Shown here: positions 16,169 through 24,988 of the stretch, piece by piece | Numbering within the stretch: position 1 is the stretch's first letter | Layout of the letters: each line of letters begins with the position of its first letter | Translations under genes and position numbers: made by a program | NCBI RefSeq assembly: GCF_024345205.1 | Contig: NZ_BROC01000024.1 | Coordinates: 1 to 45,937, forward strand | Direction: 5' to 3' | Length of the DNA: 45,937 bases | Source: Lapidilactobacillus luobeiensis | GTDB taxonomy: Bacteria > Bacillota > Bacilli > Lactobacillales > Lactobacillaceae | The notes under the pieces: model-generated | What the model saw: the letters and a program-made list of their open reading frames with translations, nothing else | What the model was told of the DNA's origin: nothing | Database searches by the model: none

Positions 16169-17608
16169 CTAACCAACGCTGCCTTCCATCTCATAGCTGA
16201 TCAGTCGGTTCAGCTCGACGGCGTATTCCATCGGGAGTTGTTTGGTGAAGGGCTCGACGAAGCCCATGATGATCATTTCGGTAGCCTTGGCCTCGGAGAT
16301 GCCGCGGCTCATCAGGTAGTACAATTGGGTTTCGGAAATTTTCGAGACTTTGGCCTCATGTTCCATGGCCACATTGCCATTGAGGATCTCGTTGAAGGGC
16401 ACGGTGTCGGACTTGGATTTTTCGTCCATCAAGATCGTGTCGCATTCCACGTGGGCGAAGGAATCATCGCTTTTGCGGCCGAAGCGAACGGTCCCGCGAT
16501 AATTGACGGCGCCGCCATCTTTGGAGATCGACTTGGAGACGATCGAGCTGGAGGTGTTGGGGGCGTCGTGGATCATGCGGGCGCCATTATCTTGGATCAC
16601 GCCTTCACCGGCCACAGCGATGGACAGCATGGTGCCGCGAGCACCGCGACCATCGAGGTAAACGCTGGGATATTTCATGGTGATCTTTGAGCCTAGATTG
16701 CCATCGACCCACTCCATCGTCGCGTCTTCCAGCGCTTGAGCTCGCTTGGTTTCCAAACTATAAACGTTTTTAGACCAGTTTTGGATGGTGGTGTAGCGGC
16801 AATAAGCCTCCTGCTTGACGAAAACTTCGACGACCGCCGCGTGCAGGCTGTCCGAGGAATAATTCGGCGCGGTACAACCCTCGACGTAGTTAACGCTGCC
16901 GCCTTCGTCCACAATGATCAGCGTCCGCTCGAATTGGCCCGAATTTTCCGCGTTGATCCGGAAATAGGACTGGATTGGGATCTCGGTTTTGACCCCTTTC
17001 GGTACGTAAATAAAGGTGCCGCCGGACCAAACGGCGGTATTCAAAGCCGCGAACTTGTTGTCATTCATGTGAACTAGGGACCCGAAATAGTCCTTGACCA
17101 TTTCCGGGTATTCTTTCAAGGCAGAATCCATATCCATGAAAACGATCCCCAGCTTTTCAAATTCGTCGCGCATGTTGTGGTACACCACTTCGGACTCATA
17201 CTGGGCAGAAGAGCCGGCCAAATACTTCCGCTCCGCCTCGGGCACGCCTAAGCGTTCAAAGGTATCCTTGATTTGATCTGGGACTTGATCCCAATCACGA
17301 TACTGCCGGTCGGTCGCCTTTTGATAATACAACATGTTGTCCAGATCCAAGCCCGACAAATCGGGACCAAAATCAGGCATCGCCATTTTCAAATAGGTTT
17401 TGTAAGCGCGCAAACGAATCTGCAACATCCAGTCGGGCTCATGCTTGGCCGCGGAGATCTCGCGCACCGTCGCTTCCGTTAACCCACGACCGGTGGAGAA
17501 AACCGGCTTGACATCATCACTGAAACCATAGTCATAGTCAACGAACGCCGGCACACTGTTGGTCATTTCCTCGTTGTTTTTGGTGTTTTTCGTTTTCGTC
17601 TCACTCAT
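16169..17608 (-). CDS. sufB: Fe-S cluster assembly scaffold SufB
   Basis: This 479-residue scaffold subunit forms the SufBCD complex on which Fe-S clusters are built in the cytosol. The SufB beta-helix core is recognisable, with [26 protein letters not shown] and the late RGTVRFG and [14 protein letters not shown] stretches, and the C-terminal [18 protein letters not shown] helix shared with SufD. Length is near the family norm of about 465. It starts eight bases inside the end of sufU with GAGGAGG upstream, so translation is coupled. It is the last gene of gcvH-like/sufCDSUB and is followed directly by the operon terminator. Confidence 0.96.
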   Translation of the reverse strand: MSETKTKNTKNNEEMTNSVPAFVDYDYGFSDDVKPVFSTGRGLTEATVREISAAKHEPDWMLQIRLRAYKTYLKMAMPDFGPDLSGLDLDNMLYYQKATDRQYRDWDQVPDQIKDTFERLGVPEAERKYLAGSSAQYESEVVYHNMRDEFEKLGIVFMDMDSALKEYPEMVKDYFGSLVHMNDNKFAALNTAVWSGGTFIYVPKGVKTEIPIQSYFRINAENSGQFERTLIIVDEGGSVNYVEGCTAPNYSSDSLHAAVVEVFVKQEAYCRYTTIQNWSKNVYSLETKRAQALEDATMEWVDGNLGSKITMKYPSVYLDGRGARGTMLSIAVAGEGVIQDNGARMIHDAPNTSSSIVSKSISKDGGAVNYRGTVRFGRKSDDSFAHVECDTILMDEKSKSDTVPFNEILNGNVAMEHEAKVSKISETQLYYLMSRGISEAKATEMIIMGFVEPFTKQLPMEYAVELNRLISYEMEGSVG

Positions 17609-18056
17609 GGGCTTCCTCCTCGCTGATTGCTTGTTCTAAGGCTTTCCAAGCCAAGGTGGCACACTTGATCCGTGCGGGGAACTTGATCACCGCCGCTAAA
17701 ACCGCCGCGTCCCCGAGCAGCTCATCTGGGTCGTCTTGGGTCGCTGCTGGATTTTCCATCAACATTTCCAAGAAAACTTGGATCTCTTTTTTTGCTTGCG
17801 TCAGGGTCTGGCCTTGGACCAGATCGGTCATCATACTGGCGGAAGCTTGAGAAATCGAACAGCCCTCACCACTGAAGGCGATCTGCTCGATGCGGTCGTC
17901 CGCAAAGGTCACTGCCAACTTGATCACGTCACCGCAAGTGGGATTATTCAAAGTGATCGTTTGACTGGCCGCGGGCAACGCCCCATGATGGTGCGGATGC
18001 TGGGCGTGATCAATGATCAATTGCCGATATAAGTCATTCAATCCGCCTAAATTCAT
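17601..18056 (-). CDS. sufU: SufU, zinc-dependent sulfurtransferase partner of SufS
   Basis: This 151-residue protein has the IscU-like fold in the SufU form typical of Firmicutes. The zinc ligands are visible: NPTCGD (C41, D43), GEGCSIS (C66) and KCATLAW (C132). In this family it accepts persulfide sulfur from SufS and passes it to SufBCD. The extra insert between the second and third ligands, compared with IscU, marks it as SufU. Its ATG overlaps the SufS stop codon (ATGA), with AAAGGAG upstream. Confidence 0.95.
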   Translation of the reverse strand: MNLGGLNDLYRQLIIDHAQHPHHHGALPAASQTITLNNPTCGDVIKLAVTFADDRIEQIAFSGEGCSISQASASMMTDLVQGQTLTQAKKEIQVFLEMLMENPAATQDDPDELLGDAAVLAAVIKFPARIKCATLAWKALEQAISEEEAHE

Positions 18057-19282
18057 AATTTGAAGAACTCCTTTGCTGCTTGCACGGCTGTGACCAATTG
18101 CTGCAGATCAGCCTGATTATTATAAAACGCGAAACTAGCCCGAGCCGTGGCGCTAACACCGAGATCGGTCATTAGTGGTTGCGCACAGTGGTGACCAGCG
18201 CGGATCGCCACGCCTTGCAGATCTAAAACCGTCGCCAAGTCGTGGGGATGCAAGCCTTGTAAATTGAACGACAACACACTGGAGCGCCGCGTCGGCTCGG
18301 TCGGTCCGTAAATGGTCACCCCGGTGATCGCCGTCAGCTCCTGATAAGCTTGCGCGGTCAATTGCTGTTCTTGGGCGATGATCGCCGGCCAACCTAGGTG
18401 TTGCAAGTAACTGATGGCCGCGCCTAACCCGATGACTTGGGCGATGGGCATGGTACCTGCTTCGAATTTAGCCGGAGCCGGCTTAAAGTCGGTTTTTTGG
18501 CGGGTCACCAAGTTGATCATTTCGCCGCCGAATTCCGCTGGTGGCATCGCCGCTAGCAACGCTTCCCGACCATAAAGGACGCCGATCCCGGTTGGCCCAT
18601 ACATTTTATGACCAGAAAAGGCATAAAAATCACAGTCTAGTTCCTGAACATCCACTGGGAAGTGACCGGTGGCCTGAGCGCCGTCGATCACCACGGTGGC
18701 GCCAACCGTATGGGCCATGGCGGTCATTTTCTTGATTGGATTGATCGTGCCCAGCACATTGGAAACATGGGTCAAAGAGACGATCTTCGTCCGCGCATTC
18801 AGCAAATCACCATATTGAGCCAGATCTAATTCGCCACTGGCCGTCAACTCAACATAACGCAACTTCGCGCCGGTGCGTTGGGATACTTGTTGCCAGGGGA
18901 CCAGATTACTGTGATGTTCCATGATCGAGATGACGATTTCATCGCCTGCTTGCAAAATCGTCGGCGCATAGGTCTGGGCCACCCAATTCAAGCTGGTGGT
19001 CGTTCCCCGGGTGAAGACGATCTCGGCGCCACTGGCCGCGTTGATAAAGGTCGCCACTTGTTGGCGCACCGCCTCATATTGCTCGGTGGCCCGCTCCGCT
19101 AAAGTATAGACTCCACGATGGATATTGGCGTTATCATGCTGGTAATAATGAACCAGCGCGTCGATCACCGCTTGCGGTTTCTGGGTGGTCGCGGCGTTAT
19201 CCAAATAGGCCAAGGGCTGGCCATTGATCACTTCTTTTAAAATCGGAAAATCATTGCGCGCGATCGCGATGTCGTTGACCAT
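18053..19282 (-). CDS. sufS: Cysteine desulfurase SufS
   Basis: This 409-residue PLP enzyme releases sulfur from cysteine for Fe-S cluster building. Visible are NAATTQKP near the N-terminus, the PLP lysine in FSGHKMYGPTG, and the persulfide-forming cysteine in GHHCAQPLM close to the C-terminus, a group II (SufS) pattern. ATG 19282 is preceded by AAAGGA. It overlaps the end of sufD by 32 bases, an unusually long overlap, which suggests coupled translation. Its partner SufU follows with a four-base overlap. Confidence 0.95.
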   Translation of the reverse strand: MVNDIAIARNDFPILKEVINGQPLAYLDNAATTQKPQAVIDALVHYYQHDNANIHRGVYTLAERATEQYEAVRQQVATFINAASGAEIVFTRGTTTSLNWVAQTYAPTILQAGDEIVISIMEHHSNLVPWQQVSQRTGAKLRYVELTASGELDLAQYGDLLNARTKIVSLTHVSNVLGTINPIKKMTAMAHTVGATVVIDGAQATGHFPVDVQELDCDFYAFSGHKMYGPTGIGVLYGREALLAAMPPAEFGGEMINLVTRQKTDFKPAPAKFEAGTMPIAQVIGLGAAISYLQHLGWPAIIAQEQQLTAQAYQELTAITGVTIYGPTEPTRRSSVLSFNLQGLHPHDLATVLDLQGVAIRAGHHCAQPLMTDLGVSATARASFAFYNNQADLQQLVTAVQAAKEFFKL

Positions 19283-20585
19283 CAATAAGCTTCCTTTCGA
19301 TCGTCGCAGTCAACGCGGCGCGGGCGGCGGCCACGGGGATCTCCGTCAAAACAGAGCCCAGAAAACCGCGGATCACCAGTCGCTCCGCCAAATCTTTCGA
19401 GAGACCACGACTCATTAAATAATACATCTGACTTTCGTTGACCCGGCCAACTGAAGCCGCATGACCAGCGCGAACGTCATTTTCATCGATCAATAAAATC
19501 GGATTCGCGTCGCCACGGGCAGTCCGCGACAACATCAAGACCCGATTTTCCTGTTGAGAATCGGAATCACGGGCACCTTTGACAATGTGCCCCACGCCAT
19601 TAAAGGTCAGCGTGGCGTCAGACAAGATCACCCCGTGCTGCAAAATGTTCGCCACGGTATGCAGGCCGTAATTGGTCAAGCGCGTGGTGATCCCTTGGAA
19701 CTGGCTCCCCGTTGAGATCGCCACCGCCTTGAAATCAGCCTGACTGCCCTTGCCAACCAAATCAGTATTGAAATCGGTGACGATATCGCCATCATTCATC
19801 TCGCCCAGCGCCCAATCGATCCGCGCGTCAGCGAAAAGATAGGCCCGCCGTGCTAAATAGGTGGTGTTTTTCAAGCCATCAATGGCAGTATAACGCAGCT
19901 GCGCCCCCTGCTCGAGGATCAGCTCTTCCACAATATTTGCGCTGGCACTGCCGGCGGTGGTGGTCTGCCGCGTCGCCAAAATCGTCGCCTCACTATTTTC
20001 ACCGGCGACCAACAAAAGATGTTGCGCGTACAGTTGGCCATTGTCCCCGCTTTGCGTGAGTTCTAAAGTCAGCGGCGCCGTTAATTTCGCGCCTGCTGGC
20101 AAATAGATCAGCAGCCCGCCGTTGACTGCTGCCGTATGGAAAGCCGCCAAACGATTGGCCAACGCTGGCGCCGCCAGGGTCCCATAATACTTAGCAAAAA
20201 GTTCTGGATATTCTCGTTGTGCTTGAAAGAAATCTAGCACGACGACTCCCTGAGCTTGAGCCTCAGCCGATAACTGGACCCAGGGCGCCTGCAGATCCAG
20301 TTGCTGGATCATCGCCGGTTCTTGGTCAGCCGCGTCAGTGGTCGTTAACGGGGTCGCCAGCTCTGACGTTGGTGTCGCCGTTTGATTTGCAGCTTGCTCA
20401 GGTGCTAAATCCCCATTAAAAAGTGGCCAACGTTGATAGCGGATTTTCTCAAACGTTGGTAAGGGCAACTGTGGATAGGCCGCCAACGCTTGTTGACGCA
20501 GCTCTGCTAACGGTGCCGTTTCATGACGATCTGCACTGAACGTGGCTAGTGCGGCCGCTGTGGTGAAAGGTTTTACACGAGCCAT
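19251..20585 (-). CDS. sufD: Fe-S cluster assembly protein SufD
   Basis: This 444-residue protein is the SufB paralogue that completes the SufBC2D complex. Its first 130 residues are alanine- and glutamine-rich and poorly conserved. Its C-terminal half has the SufD pattern DADFKAVAISTGSQ-like (here QADFKAVAISTGSQ), HIVKGARDSDSQQENR, DENDVRAGHAASVGRVNESQMYYLMSRGL, the histidine-containing segment typical of SufD. A G-rich ribosome site precedes the ATG, 11 bases after sufC. The codon use is GC-rich like the other suf genes. Confidence 0.93.
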   Translation of the reverse strand: MARVKPFTTAAALATFSADRHETAPLAELRQQALAAYPQLPLPTFEKIRYQRWPLFNGDLAPEQAANQTATPTSELATPLTTTDAADQEPAMIQQLDLQAPWVQLSAEAQAQGVVVLDFFQAQREYPELFAKYYGTLAAPALANRLAAFHTAAVNGGLLIYLPAGAKLTAPLTLELTQSGDNGQLYAQHLLLVAGENSEATILATRQTTTAGSASANIVEELILEQGAQLRYTAIDGLKNTTYLARRAYLFADARIDWALGEMNDGDIVTDFNTDLVGKGSQADFKAVAISTGSQFQGITTRLTNYGLHTVANILQHGVILSDATLTFNGVGHIVKGARDSDSQQENRVLMLSRTARGDANPILLIDENDVRAGHAASVGRVNESQMYYLMSRGLSKDLAERLVIRGFLGSVLTEIPVAAARAALTATIERKLIDGQRHRDRAQ

Positions 20586-20596
20586 CTCAACACCCC

Positions 20597-21385
20597 CTAG
20601 TTCTCATCCGTCAATTGAATATCCAGGCCTAACTCATCCCGCAAGCCAGTGTAACCTTCGTCTTCCAGCTTCCGCGCCAAATCAGCGTCACCCGATTTGA
20701 CCACGCGTCCACCCATCATCACGTGAACCACATCAGGCTTGATATAATCCAATAAACGTTGATAATGCGTAATGATCAGTGAGCCGAAAGTAGCGCCCCG
20801 CATGGAGTTGACCCCTTTAGCCACGACCTTCATCGCGTCAATGTCCAAGCCAGAATCGATCTCATCCAAAATCGCGAACGTCGGTTTGATCATCAACAAT
20901 TGCAAAATTTCATTGCGCTTCTTCTCACCGCCAGAAAAGCCCTGATTCAAATAACGTTCAGCCATGCCTTCGCTCATGTCCAACAACGCCAGATTGTGAT
21001 CAAGCTCCTTGATGAACTGGCGCACGGAAATCGGATCATCGTCAGGACGGCGGGCATTGATCGCGGCCCGCATAAATTCTGCGTTAGTCACCCCGACGAT
21101 CTCCGCTGGGTACTGCATTGCTAGAAACAGCCCGGCCCGCGCCCGCTCGTCTACTGGCTTATCCAGCAAGCTGACCCCGTCCAACAGAATATCGCCATTG
21201 GTCACCTGATAGCGCGGATTTCCCATGATCGTCTCAGATAAGGTCGATTTCCCGGTACCATTGGGCCCCATGACCGCATGGATCTCCCCGGTTTTCATGG
21301 TCAGATCGACACCTTTTAATATCTCTTTATGTTCATTCTGATCGTCAACACGAACGTGTAGATCGCGCACTTCTAAAACTGACAT
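20597..21385 (-). CDS. sufC: Fe-S cluster assembly ATPase SufC
   Basis: This 262-residue ABC-type ATPase drives conformational change of SufBCD. It has Walker A GPNGTGKST, signature FSGGEKKRNE and Walker B FAILDEIDSGLD, plus the SufC-typical ITHYQRLLDYIKPD. I chose ATG 21385 because AGAGAGG lies six bases upstream; an in-frame TTG two codons earlier sits too near that site. A gap of 119 bases separates it from the gcvH-like gene, with no clear terminator between them. Confidence 0.95.
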   Translation of the reverse strand: MSVLEVRDLHVRVDDQNEHKEILKGVDLTMKTGEIHAVMGPNGTGKSTLSETIMGNPRYQVTNGDILLDGVSLLDKPVDERARAGLFLAMQYPAEIVGVTNAEFMRAAINARRPDDDPISVRQFIKELDHNLALLDMSEGMAERYLNQGFSGGEKKRNEILQLLMIKPTFAILDEIDSGLDIDAMKVVAKGVNSMRGATFGSLIITHYQRLLDYIKPDVVHVMMGGRVVKSGDADLARKLEDEGYTGLRDELGLDIQLTDEN

Positions 21386-21504
21386 AAGCAACCTCTCTTT
21401 ATCAAAAATAGTCTGAAACCTAGTAATTTCCCGCGCTTTAAAATATCGCCTGACCGGTAGTCCTGAAAATCAAGCAATCATAAAATAAATGAGTCAGTTT
21501 CCTC

Positions 21505-21807
21505 TTAATCTTGGTCAACGATTGCGATCCAATTTTCCTGATCATCATCCGTATCCAAAAGTTCTGGCGTGGTTGTTAACGCTTCGTGAGTGGCCACGAT
21601 GCGACCAGCGATCGGCGTTGGTAGATCTTGAACCATTTTTTGCGCTTCGACCGCCAACAAAGTGTCGCCGATCGCCAGTTTTTGATCGACTTGAGGTAAC
21701 TCCGCATACTTGACCTGACCCAGTTCTTCCCGGGCGCTTTGATTCAAGCCTAATTTAATTTGACCATTTGCCATTTTTTCTTGCCAAAAATATGTTTGTT
21801 CAGTCAT
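21505..21807 (-). CDS. GcvH-like lipoyl-domain protein
   Basis: This 100-residue protein has the fold and length of a shortened glycine-cleavage H protein. The lipoylation region reads LAVEAQKMVQDLPTPIAG with lysine 57 at the expected place. Family GcvH proteins are about 127 residues, so parts of the ends are missing. ATG 21807 has GGAGG upstream. It precedes sufCDSUB on the same strand and seems to share its promoter. No gcvP or gcvT gene is in the window, so it may act in lipoate transfer rather than glycine cleavage. That is inference. Confidence 0.75.
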   Translation of the reverse strand: MTEQTYFWQEKMANGQIKLGLNQSAREELGQVKYAELPQVDQKLAIGDTLLAVEAQKMVQDLPTPIAGRIVATHEALTTTPELLDTDDDQENWIAIVDQD

Positions 21808-21863
21808 TTTGAGATCCTCCAATAATTTGATCGTACACAAGCTAAATTGCTTTTACTAGTTGC

Positions 21864-21872
21864 ATTATAACA
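21864..21872 (-). promoter_or_regulatory. Promoter of the gcvH-like/suf unit
   Basis: On the minus strand TGT-TATAAT is an extended -10 (TATAAT at 21864-21869), 57 bases upstream of the ATG at 21807. The -35 region is weak (TGAAAT). Confidence 0.6.
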
Positions 21873-22034
21873 CAGCTGCTTTTTCTATTTCAGTTTTACT
21901 TATTTTTTGTTACTGATTTTTGAATATGACACCGCAATAACACTATGAGAAGTGGCCTGGGCTGGAATTATTTCTGTGCTAGTTCTAGGGTCGACTTTCT
22001 GTATGCCAGCGGAAACAAACCTGCTGGATCTCTA

Positions 22035-22922
22035 ATTTTTTCCGTCACTGTCACTGCTTGGTTCGAGGTGAGCTCGCTGTGGGCGTCTGTTCTGTTCAAA
22101 TCTTGGCCGCGGGCTGCGTTGCGTGTGGCGGGTGAGCTCGCTGTGGGCGCTGTTTTAAGCCTCGCTTTGCGAGTCTTAAAATCAGGCCTTGGTCTAAGTG
22201 GCACAGCCACTGAGACCAATTTCACGGCGATCTCACCCACCACACTCCACTCCGCCCGCTCAACCGTTTTAAGCAGATCAAGCTGCCACGCCATAGTGCC
22301 TGCGCGTGTGAATTGACGGATTCCCACGCAATTGACGACCATGGCTAGTAGTCACAACGTAACGACCAGCTTGATGATCACCGACAACTGAATAGCGTAT
22401 CACCGAACTTGTATCGTACTAGTCTGGACAATCGGTCGCGACAATTAGTCAGAGACTTTTCACTAAATGAAATGACATCATTTTGACCGCCACACCTGCA
22501 AAAACACTTCATCAACTACTGCGTCTATATTGCAGATAAGCTCCATTCTGCCCAGCAACCGCCTCAGGGCGTGTGGCTCAGCAGTGAAATTTGTCTTAGT
22601 GGCTTTGCCACTTAGACAAAGGCTCGCTTTGAAGACAAGCCGCCGGTTTTGCGGATTGGCTTCAAACGATGCCCACTGCGTTCGAACCAGAGTGCGCAGC
22701 GCAACGGTTTGACTTCGAGCATTAGCCTAGTGATGACTTTGGAAGCGGGCTTCGCTTCCGAAGCCATTACGTAGCTAAGCACAGAAGCCAGTTGCGCGGA
22801 GCACGTTTCCAGCCACCACAAACGCCCTGAGGCGGTTGCGTCCACACCCAAACCCAGCACACCTGCAAGCAGGCAAATCAGCAAACAAAGAAACGGTAGT
22901 TTGCAAATCAACTCCAGCCAAT
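22035..22922. repeat. Composite structured intergenic repeat, copy 2 (complete)
   Basis: This copy shows the full layout. The left arm has an outer stem, 22123-22136 with 22232-22245, enclosing hairpins 22153-22181 and 22189-22219. A centre of about 300 bases follows. The right arm has an outer stem, 22555-22578 with 22811-22839, enclosing hairpins 22591-22619 and 22628-22666 and an extra 125-bp module at 22684-22808. The left arm read on the minus strand matches the right arm read on the plus strand (GTGAAATT then GTCTTAGTGGC ... GCCACTTAGAC), so the element is a divergent pair of one motif. It lies between the gcvH-like gene promoter and the cupin terminator. Confidence 0.88.
22684..22808. 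mobile_element. 125-bp palindromic module nested in repeat copy 2
   Basis: This module is absent from the same place in copy 1 and is the same length as the module at 38751-38875, which sits at a different point of copy 3. It folds into one long hairpin: GCGCAAC/GTTGCGC near the base and GGAAGC/GCTTCC at the tip. Blocks such as GAGCATTAGCCTAG and GTAGCTAAGC are shared by both copies. No coding capacity and no clear target duplication. Confidence 0.65.
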
Positions 22923-22928
22923 CCAAGT

Positions 22929-22953
22929 AAAAAAGCGTTCAGCAATTGAACGC
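22929..22953 (-). terminator. Terminator of the cupin gene pair
   Basis: On the minus strand GCGTTCA and TGAACGC form a stem followed by six T, immediately after the stop codon. Confidence 0.85.
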
Positions 22954-23256
22954 CTAACTCAACTCGATCTGTAAAAATTTACAAGGTTGCTTTGCGGCCA
23001 GCTGATGTGTCTCCCCCGCCGCCAGCGTCACTAACTGGCCGGCATGAGCCGTCAGCGTCTGCGCCGTTGTGATCGTCAATTCACCGTCAAGGATATAAAG
23101 TATTTTCTCCTGCGGACTTTGCTCGGCGCTGATCGTTTCACCAGCCGCGAACGCATATAGGGTCGTTGCTGCCGGGAGACCGAACTTTCCGGTCAATTCC
23201 CGACTGGTGATCTGTTGATCATGATAATTGACTAACGCCGCCAAATCATAGATCAT
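22954..23256 (-). CDS. Small cupin-domain protein
   Basis: This 100-residue single-domain protein has a cupin beta-barrel pattern: AAGETISAEQSPQEKILYILDGELTI for the first motif region, with glutamates but without the usual HxH, and HAGQLVTLAAGETHQL for the second. The reduced metal-ligand set means that catalysis is doubtful; it may be a binding protein. It overlaps the upstream cupin gene by four bases (ATGA), so the two are made together and could pair. The substrate is unknown. Confidence 0.7.
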   Translation of the reverse strand: MIYDLAALVNYHDQQITSRELTGKFGLPAATTLYAFAAGETISAEQSPQEKILYILDGELTITTAQTLTAHAGQLVTLAAGETHQLAAKQPCKFLQIELS

Positions 23257-23600
23257 GCTTGGCCTCCTTCGGGCTTGACCACTACCAAAAGCATTTGGAA
23301 AGCTTCTTTGGCGTGCAATTCGTGGGGGATCCCTTGGGGCATGACTAGGCTTTCACCGGCATGGACCAAATAATCTTGCGCGCCGATCGTGATTTTTGCG
23401 ACACCAGACAAAATGTTGACCATGGCATCGCCATTGGTTTGATGACGTTGGATCGTCTGCCCTTGAGCTAACGAGAATACTGTGATGCCTAATGAATCGC
23501 GTTGTACCAGCGTTTTACTGAGCATTTGTTCTGGTTCGATCGGAACTTCCTGCCGCAGATCAATAACTTTCTCTGCGGGGATCTTATTAATCAATGCCAT
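23253..23600 (-). CDS. Cupin-domain protein
   Basis: This 115-residue cupin has a clearer fold: QTIQRHQTNGDAMVNILSGVAKITIG as motif 1 and HAGESLVMPQGIPHELHA as motif 2, with histidines suitable for metal binding. Single-domain cupins of this kind are often small-molecule isomerases or storage/sensing proteins, and the role here is unknown. AAAGGTG precedes the ATG. It is the first gene of a two-cupin unit ending at the terminator beside repeat copy 2. Confidence 0.75.
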   Translation of the reverse strand: MALINKIPAEKVIDLRQEVPIEPEQMLSKTLVQRDSLGITVFSLAQGQTIQRHQTNGDAMVNILSGVAKITIGAQDYLVHAGESLVMPQGIPHELHAKEAFQMLLVVVKPEGGQA

Positions 23601-23715
23601 TTGATCACCTTTTTCATTTTTTTAGTTGCCTGCGTGACCTGATCCTCAGCACCAAATGCGTTGAGCTCAGGCTGAGCGATCGGCCCCACCAGGCCAGTGC
23701 GGATCTTATTGAAAC

Positions 23716-23748
23716 ATAAAAATGCCCCGCCAAAAATCAGCGCGGCAC
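23716..23748 (-). terminator. Terminator after rodA
   Basis: On the minus strand TGCCGCGC pairs with GCGGGGCA and a T run follows, just after the rodA stop codon. Confidence 0.75.
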
Positions 23749-23752
23749 ACGT

Positions 23753-24961
23753 TTAATCGAACTCTTCGTTTTCTTTGTTGGTAAACATGTAACTCTTATA
23801 ATGATAGCGCATCGACATGATCAACCCGATCCCGATCATATTGCCCAATAGCGCCGAACCACCTTGAGAGATGAAGGGTAATGGGATCCCTGTCAGCGGC
23901 AATAATCCGATACTCATGCCTATATTCTCAAAAACGTGGAACAGGATCATCATAATAACGCCCGTGGAAACATAAGCGTAAAATTCGTTCTTCGTATCAA
24001 AAGTAACCTTGATCATTTGATAGATCAACAAGAAATACAATAAAATCAAGGCACAACTGCCCAAGAAGCCAAAATTCTCGCCAATAACGGAGAAGATCAT
24101 ATCAGATTCGCGCACCGGCACGTAGACTTTGATGTTATTGAAACCGCGGCCAGTCATTTGACCAGAACCGATCGCCTTCATACTCTGCCACAATTGCATC
24201 CCACTATTACTGGTATCTTGAGACGGATTCAGCCAATTCAAGACCCGATTGAACTGATAGGTCTTGAAGCCAACTGAACGTAAAAGCGTTTGGCCCCAAT
24301 CTTGGGTGACCAGATAAATGGCCCCGCCACCAATGACCGCCACCGTGGAAATCGCCGGCAACAGGATCTTCCAAGTGACACCGGACACTAAAGTGACGCC
24401 GGCAAAAATCGCCAAGAAGACCAACATGGTCCCGAAGTCATTCTGCAATTTCAACAAAATGGCAACCGGTACAGTCCAAACCAGCATTTTACCTAAAAGC
24501 AGGAAATCACTTTTCACACTATGGGTAGGATACTGCACATTATGTTGCGTTACCACGCGGCCCAGCATCAAAATAAAAGCAGGTTTCATAACCTCCGAAG
24601 GTTGAAAAGTGAATGAATGAAATTTGAACCAGCTTTTGGCGCCGGTATTGTCAAAAGTTTGGCGATCATAGAGGACCAGCACGGCCAACAGCAGGAAGAT
24701 CCCCATGGCATAAACATAAGGAGCGATCTTCCACAGTTGCTCAGCGTCAAATTGCATGATCACCACTACGGCGATGCCGCCAACGACATACCACGCCACT
24801 TGCATGATCGCCGCTCGGATCGGACTGCTAGCGGTACTGTCATGATAAGTCGCGACATAAACGGCGACGATACTGAAAATGGCCAGCATCATCACCGAAA
24901 AAAGAACGCCGTAATCGATTCGATTCGATCTTTTTTCTTCTGAATGTTTTTCTACTGGCAT
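23753..24961 (-). CDS. rodA: Peptidoglycan glycosyltransferase RodA (SEDS family)
   Basis: This 402-residue multispan membrane protein of the SEDS family polymerises lipid II for side-wall growth with a class B PBP. About ten membrane segments are visible. The family stretches GAKSWFKFHSFTFQPSEVMK, a loop with GLLPLTGIPLPFISQGGSALL near the C-terminus, and LQNDFGTMLV are present. It is the last gene of the leftward run murA, mbl, EpuA-like, yidD, DUF2969, rodA and ends at a terminator. The mbl neighbour supports RodA rather than FtsW. Confidence 0.93.
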   Translation of the reverse strand: MPVEKHSEEKRSNRIDYGVLFSVMMLAIFSIVAVYVATYHDSTASSPIRAAIMQVAWYVVGGIAVVVIMQFDAEQLWKIAPYVYAMGIFLLLAVLVLYDRQTFDNTGAKSWFKFHSFTFQPSEVMKPAFILMLGRVVTQHNVQYPTHSVKSDFLLLGKMLVWTVPVAILLKLQNDFGTMLVFLAIFAGVTLVSGVTWKILLPAISTVAVIGGGAIYLVTQDWGQTLLRSVGFKTYQFNRVLNWLNPSQDTSNSGMQLWQSMKAIGSGQMTGRGFNNIKVYVPVRESDMIFSVIGENFGFLGSCALILLYFLLIYQMIKVTFDTKNEFYAYVSTGVIMMILFHVFENIGMSIGLLPLTGIPLPFISQGGSALLGNMIGIGLIMSMRYHYKSYMFTNKENEEFD

Positions 24962-24988
24962 ACTTTCCCTACCTTACATCAGCACCAA

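Noticed and set aside
21968-22342. Minus-strand open frames in the left arms of the repeats (also 38291-38488 and 45658-45912)
   Set aside because: The similarity between them reflects the repeat DNA, including hairpins and outer stems; no ribosome sites and no shared start or end.
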